A stretch of DNA of 64,000 nucleotides from Haemophilus sputorum CCUG 13788 (GTDB taxonomy: Bacteria > Pseudomonadota > Gammaproteobacteria > Enterobacterales > Pasteurellaceae): contig NZ_AFNK01000035.1 of NCBI RefSeq assembly GCF_000238795.1, positions 142,615-206,614 of the forward strand, given 5' to 3'. The position numbers were made by a program, and so were the translations under genes. The notes beneath the pieces were generated by a model. The model was not told the DNA's origin. It made no database searches and saw only the letters and a list, made by a program, of their open reading frames with translations. This document shows, in pieces, positions 57,237 to 64,000 of this stretch (the stretch's first letter is position 1; every line of letters starts with the position of its first letter).

Positions 57237-58148
57237 ATGAGTATCAAAATTCTTTCGGTAGATGAAATCAAACAAAAAACGAACAGCTATGATGTTCCCC
57301 CGATTTTATTTGCCAACCCGAAAAATCTCTATCAACGCCGTGCTAAAAGATTAAGATCTTTAGCAGAAAATCATCCGCTAGCAAACTATCTTTTATTTGC
57401 TGCAGACTTAGTGGAAAGCCAATTAGCTGTATTAGAAAACCAGCCATTAGCCCCACAAGGAAACTTGCAAAACTTAGCAGAAATCCAACCGCTTGATGCG
57501 AAAACTTTTAAACGAGATGATATTTGGCTTACTTATTTAACTGCAATTTTGGCAGAAATTAAGCCTAAAGCTAACGACCAGATTTTAGCTACTATTGAAT
57601 TACTAGAAAAATCAGCAAAAAGTGAATTAGAAGCGATGGCAACTGCCCTATTAAGCGAAGAATTCAACTTAGTGAGTGCTGATAAAGCTGTGTTCATTTG
57701 GGCGGCACTCTCACTTTACTGGGTACAATTAACTCAACAAATTCCGCACAACAGCCGTGTAGAGGATTATGACAACCTTCACCATTGCCCTGTTTGTGGT
57801 AGTGCACCTGTGGCAAGTATCGTGCAAATTGGTACCTCACAAGGGCTTCGCTATGTCCATTGTTCGTTATGTGAGAGTGAATGGAACCTTGTGCGAGCAC
57901 AATGTACCAACTGCAATAATCAGAAAAATATAGAAATGTGGTCTTTAGATGAAAAACTTGCCGTTGTGCGTGCTGAAAGCTGTCATGAATGTGAAAGCTA
58001 TCTAAAAATTATGTTCCAAGAAAAAGACCCATATGTGGAACCTGTCGCTGACGATCTTGCCTCACTCTTCCTAGATATGGAACTAGAAGAAAAAGGCTTA
58101 TTCCGTAGCGGTTTAAACCCATTAATGTTCCCAGCAACTGAATCCTAA
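57237..58148 (+). CDS. fdhE: Formate dehydrogenase accessory protein FdhE
   Basis: FdhE is a cytoplasmic rubredoxin-like protein needed for active formate dehydrogenase. The 303 residues end with four paired-cysteine metal sites ([31 protein letters not shown]), as in the family. It lies 86 bases after fdxI, across a terminator. Confidence 0.95.
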   Translation: MSIKILSVDEIKQKTNSYDVPPILFANPKNLYQRRAKRLRSLAENHPLANYLLFAADLVESQLAVLENQPLAPQGNLQNLAEIQPLDAKTFKRDDIWLTYLTAILAEIKPKANDQILATIELLEKSAKSELEAMATALLSEEFNLVSADKAVFIWAALSLYWVQLTQQIPHNSRVEDYDNLHHCPVCGSAPVASIVQIGTSQGLRYVHCSLCESEWNLVRAQCTNCNNQKNIEMWSLDEKLAVVRAESCHECESYLKIMFQEKDPYVEPVADDLASLFLDMELEEKGLFRSGLNPLMFPATES

Positions 58149-58153
58149 TAAAA

Positions 58154-58189
58154 AAACCTGTGTAGAATCGATTCCACACAGGTTTTTTT
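58154..58189 (+). terminator. Terminator after fdhE
   Basis: A long, nearly perfect inverted repeat AAACCTGTGT...ACACAGGTTT with an inner GAATCGATTC palindrome is followed by T residues. It also lies just after the end of the convergent metQ gene. Confidence 0.85.
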
Positions 58190-58202
58190 CTTTATTGAAA
58201 GA

Positions 58203-59009
58203 TTACCAACCCTTCACTACCCCACCGTTAAATAATTTTAACGCTTCTTGAAAAACTTCTTCTGTTTGGAAAGCTTTCACAAAGGTTTGTAAACGAGGGT
58301 CGTTTTTATTATCTTCACGGCTAACGACTAAGTTCACATATGGCGAATCTTTTGATTCTACAATCACACCATCTTTCTCTGGGCTTAATCCTGCTTGGCC
58401 TGCGTAAGTGTTATTGATAACAGCTAAATCCACATCATCTAATGAACGAGTTAATAACACCGTATCAACTTGTTTGATCTGAATATGTTTTGGATTCTCA
58501 ATAATATCGTTTTCTGTTGAGAACAAGTTTTTCGAATCTTTTAATTTAATTAAACCATTCGCTTCAAGTAACAATAACGCACGGCCAGTATTACTTGGGT
58601 TGTTTGGAATAGCAACAATCGCACCGTCTTTTAACTCAGCTAACGTTTTTACCTTTTTAGAGTATGCCGCAATTGGCCATAATAATGTGTTACCAATTAC
58701 CGCCATTTTATAACCACGATCTTTACTTTCTTGCTCTAAATAAGGCACAGTTTGGAATGCATTAGCATCTAAATCTTTTGCGTGTAACGCTGCATTTGGT
58801 TGCGTGTATTCCGTAAATTGTACTAATTCCACATCTAGGCCATATTTTTCTTTTGCAATTTTCACTGCTACTTCAGTCATTTGCGCCTCAGGCCCTGTCA
58901 TCACGCCCACTTTTAATGGTTTCTGTACTTCAGCTGCTTTCTCTTCTTTACAACCGGTTAATGCTAATGCAGATACTAGCGCAACGCCTAATAATTTTGT
59001 TAATTTCAT
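58203..59009 (-). CDS. metQ: Methionine-binding lipoprotein MetQ, second copy
   Basis: MetQ captures methionine for the MetNI importer. The 268 residues have a lipoprotein signal ending LALTGC (Cys20) and the NlpA-family features GVMTGPEAQMTEVA, LWPIAAYSK, NPSNTGRALLLLE and YAGQAGLSPE. It is the last gene of metNIQQ. It is clearly homologous to the copy at 59120-59941 but quite diverged, so the duplication is old. Confidence 0.93.
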   Translation of the reverse strand: MKLTKLLGVALVSALALTGCKEEKAAEVQKPLKVGVMTGPEAQMTEVAVKIAKEKYGLDVELVQFTEYTQPNAALHAKDLDANAFQTVPYLEQESKDRGYKMAVIGNTLLWPIAAYSKKVKTLAELKDGAIVAIPNNPSNTGRALLLLEANGLIKLKDSKNLFSTENDIIENPKHIQIKQVDTVLLTRSLDDVDLAVINNTYAGQAGLSPEKDGVIVESKDSPYVNLVVSREDNKNDPRLQTFVKAFQTEEVFQEALKLFNGGVVKGW

Positions 59010-59039
59010 GTTAAATCCTTAAATTTGAGGAAAAAAATA

Positions 59040-59094
59040 AGCGGTGATATTTTTAGAAATATTTGCAAATCTCTCTTAAAATTCCACCGCTTGC
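59040..59094 (-). promoter_or_regulatory. Inverted repeat between the two metQ genes
   Basis: AAGCGGTG (from 59039) and CACCGCTT (to about 59095) face each other across about 40 bases. Both are near-matches to the ACAAGCGGT uptake signal. The pair may act as an attenuating hairpin between the copies; there is no T-tract. Confidence 0.4.
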
Positions 59095-59119
59095 AGAAAG
59101 TGAATTTACATCAAGTAAA

Positions 59120-59941
59120 TTACCAACCTTTTACTACACCATCTTTAAAGTGTTTTTGTGCTTCTTGATACACTTCTTCCGTTTGGTAAGCTTTTACAAA
59201 GTCTTGAACCGCTTTGGTGTCTTTATTGTCTTTACGCGCCACAATAATATTCACATATGGAGAATCTTTATCTTCAACAAAAATACCATCGTTTGAACTT
59301 AATCCAACTTGACCCGCGTAAGTGTTATTTACTACCGCTAAATCCACATCATCTAATGCTTTTGCCGCCACAGAAGTATCCACTTCTTGTACTTTTAGAT
59401 GTTTTGGATTCTCAATAATATCCATCGTTGTTGAGAATAAGTTGGTGTTATCTTTTAATTTAATTAAGCCTTGTTTTTCTAATAAAATCAACGCACGAGC
59501 AAGGTTAGATGGATCATTTGGTACTGCCACGACTGCACCATCTGCTAACTCATTCACTGATTTAATTTTTTTCGAATAACCCGCTAACGGATAAACAAAG
59601 GTATTACCAACAATCACTAAGTTGTCTAACCCTTTAGATGAGCTATCTTTATCTAAATAAGGTTTGTGCTGCATTGCATTCGCATCTAAATCACCTTTGC
59701 TCACAGCCGTGTTTGGTAATGCGTAGTCATTGAATAAAACAAACTCCACATCTAAGCCATATTTTTCTTTGGCAATGCTTGCTGCTTTTTCTGCAACAGT
59801 ATGTTCAGGGCCTGACATTACGCCCACTTTAATTTTATTTGCTGCAGTAGCTGGTGCTGCATCCGCTTTTTTCTCTTCATTACAACCACTTAATGCTAAT
59901 GCAGAAAGTACGGCAATGCTTAATACTTTTTTGAAACTCAT
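59120..59941 (-). CDS. metQ: Methionine-binding lipoprotein MetQ, first copy
   Basis: This 273-residue NlpA-family lipoprotein has signal LALSGC (Cys20), an Ala-rich linker, then GVMSGPEHTVAEKA, FVYPLAGYSKK, NDPSNLARALILLE and YAGQVGLS. It follows metI by 41 bases and should be the main binding protein of the operon. Confidence 0.95.
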   Translation of the reverse strand: MSFKKVLSIAVLSALALSGCNEEKKADAAPATAANKIKVGVMSGPEHTVAEKAASIAKEKYGLDVEFVLFNDYALPNTAVSKGDLDANAMQHKPYLDKDSSSKGLDNLVIVGNTFVYPLAGYSKKIKSVNELADGAVVAVPNDPSNLARALILLEKQGLIKLKDNTNLFSTTMDIIENPKHLKVQEVDTSVAAKALDDVDLAVVNNTYAGQVGLSSNDGIFVEDKDSPYVNIIVARKDNKDTKAVQDFVKAYQTEEVYQEAQKHFKDGVVKGW

Positions 59942-59982
59942 AATAAAAATACCTCTTAATAGAAAATTGAGTGACCCCCGTT

Positions 59983-60660
59983 TTAACGGTGATCATATTT
60001 TTTGGCTAATTCATCGCCGACTTTTTGTGAAATCATCACAATCGCTACAATAATAATGGTTGCAATCCATTTCACATAAACCATATTACGGTGTTCACCA
60101 TAGCTAATAGCTAAGTTACCCAAACCACCACCACCAACCGCGCCAGCCATAGCAGAATAGCCGATTAGTGAAACTAAAGTTAACGTCACACCGTTAATTA
60201 AAATAGGTAAAGATTCTGGTAAGTAGAATTTCGTAACCACTTGCCAATTTGTTGCCCCCATTGATTTTGCTGCTTCTGTTAAACCAGTTGGCACCTCTAA
60301 TAGTGCGTTAGCGGTTAAACGCGCAAAAAATGGAATAGCCGAAACACTTAACGGCACGATTGCCGCGGTTGTACCTAACGTTGTGCCAACGAGCAAACGC
60401 GTAAATGGTAACAACACAATCAAGAGAATAATAAATGGTACTGAACGACCAATATTGATGATGACATCTAAAACCTGATGCAAACGCGGGTTTTCTAAGA
60501 TCTCACCTTTTCCAGTTAAAAATGCTAAAAACCCGATAGGCAAACCTACAACAACTGCCATTAAGGTTGCAAAAAAGCCCATATAAACCGTTTCAAGCGT
60601 TGAAGAGCCAATCATCTGCCACATTTGAGGTGTGACTTCTTGCATAAAATTATCCCACAT
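59983..60660 (-). CDS. metI: Methionine ABC-transporter permease MetI
   Basis: The 225-residue inner-membrane permease has five membrane segments. The coupling motif [24 protein letters not shown] touches MetN. Its start overlaps the end of metN by 11 bases. Confidence 0.96.
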   Translation of the reverse strand: MWDNFMQEVTPQMWQMIGSSTLETVYMGFFATLMAVVVGLPIGFLAFLTGKGEILENPRLHQVLDVIINIGRSVPFIILLIVLLPFTRLLVGTTLGTTAAIVPLSVSAIPFFARLTANALLEVPTGLTEAAKSMGATNWQVVTKFYLPESLPILINGVTLTLVSLIGYSAMAGAVGGGGLGNLAISYGEHRNMVYVKWIATIIIVAIVMISQKVGDELAKKYDHR

Positions 60661-61684
60661 AGCCTAACACCTCAACTTTTACTTTATTATCAATTAAATA
60701 GAATTTTGCTTGTGCAATATCATCATGATTGCCACTCACTTCAGCAATTACAAAACCAAATTTCACGCCACCAGCATAGTCAATTTGAGACATTAAAATA
60801 CTAAAATCAATGCCGAACTCTTTCGATGCCATAGAAAGTAACGGTGCATCAACTGAGCGGCCAGTAAATTCAAATTTAATAATTGGCTTACTATTAGCAG
60901 TTGATTGCGCTGAAAGCTGCGCAGTATATTCTGCTGGTAGCTCAAAATGGAAAGTCGATTGAATAAATTTTTGTGCCAACTCTGTTTTAGGGTTAGAAAA
61001 AATTTCACTCACAGAACCTGTTTCAATCAACTGACCTTTATCGATCACCGCCACACGATCACAAATGCGTTTTACCACTTCCATTTCATGCGTAATCAGT
61101 AAAATAGTGAGACCTAACCGTTTATTGATGTCTTTTAATAATTGTAAAATAGATTGCGTTGTTGCAGGATCTAATGCACTTGTAGCTTCATCGCACAATA
61201 ACACTTGCGGATCACTTGCTAGCGCACGGGCAATTGCCACACGCTGTTTTTGACCACCTGAAAGGTTACTTGGATAAACATCTTTACGTTCAGTTAACCC
61301 CACTAGCTCAAGCAACGCATTAACCTTTTTCTCAATTTGCGCTTTAGGCGTATGATTTAAATGTAATGGCAACGCAACATTTTCAAATACGGTTTTAGAA
61401 GCCAGTAGATTAAAATGTTGGAAAACCATCGCAATATTACGGCGAGCTTGAATTAACTCACTTTCTGAAAGTTTGGTTAAATCTTTACCATCAACAATGA
61501 CTTCACCAATAGTTGGACGTTCTAATAAGTTCACGCAACGAATCAGCGTACTTTTTCCTGCACCACTGGCACCAATTACGCCATAAATCGTACCCTTAGG
61601 CACTTCTAAGTTAACATTATCCAAGGCGGTAATAATTTTCCCTTTTACCTCGAACTGTTTGCTGATGTTTTTCAGCTGAATCAT
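60650..61684 (-). CDS. metN: Methionine ABC-transporter ATPase MetN
   Basis: MetN powers methionine import. The 344 residues have Walker [10 protein letters not shown] (38-46), ABC signature [15 protein letters not shown], Walker [13 protein letters not shown], and a C-terminal NIL regulatory domain (about 260-344) that senses methionine. I use the ATG at 61684 (MIQLKNISK); the frame opens at 61696, too near the inferred transcription start. First gene of metNIQQ. Confidence 0.96.
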   Translation of the reverse strand: MIQLKNISKQFEVKGKIITALDNVNLEVPKGTIYGVIGASGAGKSTLIRCVNLLERPTIGEVIVDGKDLTKLSESELIQARRNIAMVFQHFNLLASKTVFENVALPLHLNHTPKAQIEKKVNALLELVGLTERKDVYPSNLSGGQKQRVAIARALASDPQVLLCDEATSALDPATTQSILQLLKDINKRLGLTILLITHEMEVVKRICDRVAVIDKGQLIETGSVSEIFSNPKTELAQKFIQSTFHFELPAEYTAQLSAQSTANSKPIIKFEFTGRSVDAPLLSMASKEFGIDFSILMSQIDYAGGVKFGFVIAEVSGNHDDIAQAKFYLIDNKVKVEVLGYVG

Positions 61685-61716
61685 AAATCTGCCCATCTTT
61701 TAATTGAATTTTCTGT

Positions 61717-61744
61717 ATTTTAGACGTCTAGAATGCTATGTCAA
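61717..61744 (-). promoter_or_regulatory. metN promoter overlapped by tandem MetJ boxes
   Basis: On the minus strand TTGACA (61744-61739), 16 bases, then TAAAAT (61722-61717). The spacer holds two adjacent 8-mers, AGCATTCT (61737-61730) and AGACGTCT (61729-61722). The latter is the exact met-box consensus. MetJ with S-adenosylmethionine should repress here. Confidence 0.8.
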
Positions 61745-61851
61745 TTAAGCAGCACACTTTTTTTATAACAAAAAAGCATAATTGTATAAAAACATTAAAA
61801 ATTTCAGTATTTAAACATTAAAAATTCCTTTCTATTAAAAATCACAATAAA

Positions 61852-61877
61852 AAAAACCCAGCCGAAGCTGGGTTTTT
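61852..61877 (-). terminator. Terminator of the trimeric autotransporter gene
   Basis: AAAAACCCAGC (61852-61862), a CGAA loop and GCTGGGTTTTT (61867-61877), with a long T-tract on the minus strand. Confidence 0.88.
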
Positions 61878-61902
61878 CATTCTAGTTTAGCAAGACGCTA
61901 AA

Positions 61903-64000
<2,098 letters not shown>

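Overview
The window reads as chromosomal DNA of a Pasteurellaceae species close to Haemophilus. It is AT-rich. It carries Haemophilus-type gene sets (fdx formate dehydrogenase, a FruB with two HPr domains, tandem MetQ lipoproteins). By eye it also holds about 18 exact copies of the 9-mer ACAAGCGGT (either strand) and about 5 of AAGTGCGGT. These are the two known Pasteurellaceae DNA-uptake-signal dialects. I do not commit to a species.

Layout. 1-2902 (-): hldE (cut by the left edge) and der. 3243-3376: an unexplained (+) segment with a 16-bp tandem repeat and a strong terminator. 3504-7978 (-): an FMN riboswitch and the riboflavin operon ribD-ribE-(isochorismatase-like)-ribBA-ribH. 8068-11125 (+): heat-shock-type promoter, lon, ndk. 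11210-15370 (+): fructose PTS operon fruBKA. 15451-22083 (+): an AI-2E-family permease, a tandem glycine riboswitch with a Na+/alanine-glycine symporter, a secreted nuclease, a CsdA-like cysteine desulfurase, pfkA, and a YwiC-like membrane protein.

22149-32342 (-) is the accessory-looking part. It holds a predicted phospholipid-modification cluster resembling Escherichia ynbABCD plus a PlsC-like acyltransferase. A partial duplication interrupts it and encloses two cargo genes, an Imm40-like orphan immunity protein and a small exported protein. Next to it a second partial duplication, of the purN 3' end and its terminator, encloses a DUF711 gene and a lipoprotein gene.

32399-38489 (-): glyA, mrp/apbC, a peptide-binding lipoprotein and ppiD. 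38704-41339 (+): a Na+/H+ antiporter, rpsO, ilvY. 41405-47599 (-): two exported proteins, tkt, xthA and a second Na+/H+ antiporter-family protein. 47785-50849 (+): a LexA-box DinI-like gene and clpB with a sigma-32-type promoter. 50910-51773 (-): folD. 51939-52136 (+): tRNA-Pro(TGG) and tRNA-Arg(TCT). 52406-58148 (+): the formate dehydrogenase operon fdxG (selenocysteine at an in-frame TGA)-fdxH-fdxI-fdhE. 58203-61744 (-): the methionine importer metN-metI-metQ-metQ with MetJ-type boxes inside its promoter. 61903-64000 (-): the C-terminal part of a trimeric autotransporter adhesin with a collagen-like Gly-X-Y tract running off the right edge.

The most novel material is the ynb-like lipid cluster, the two cargo-carrying partial duplications, and the collagen-like adhesin. 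All functions are inferred from sequence by reading; no database search was run.
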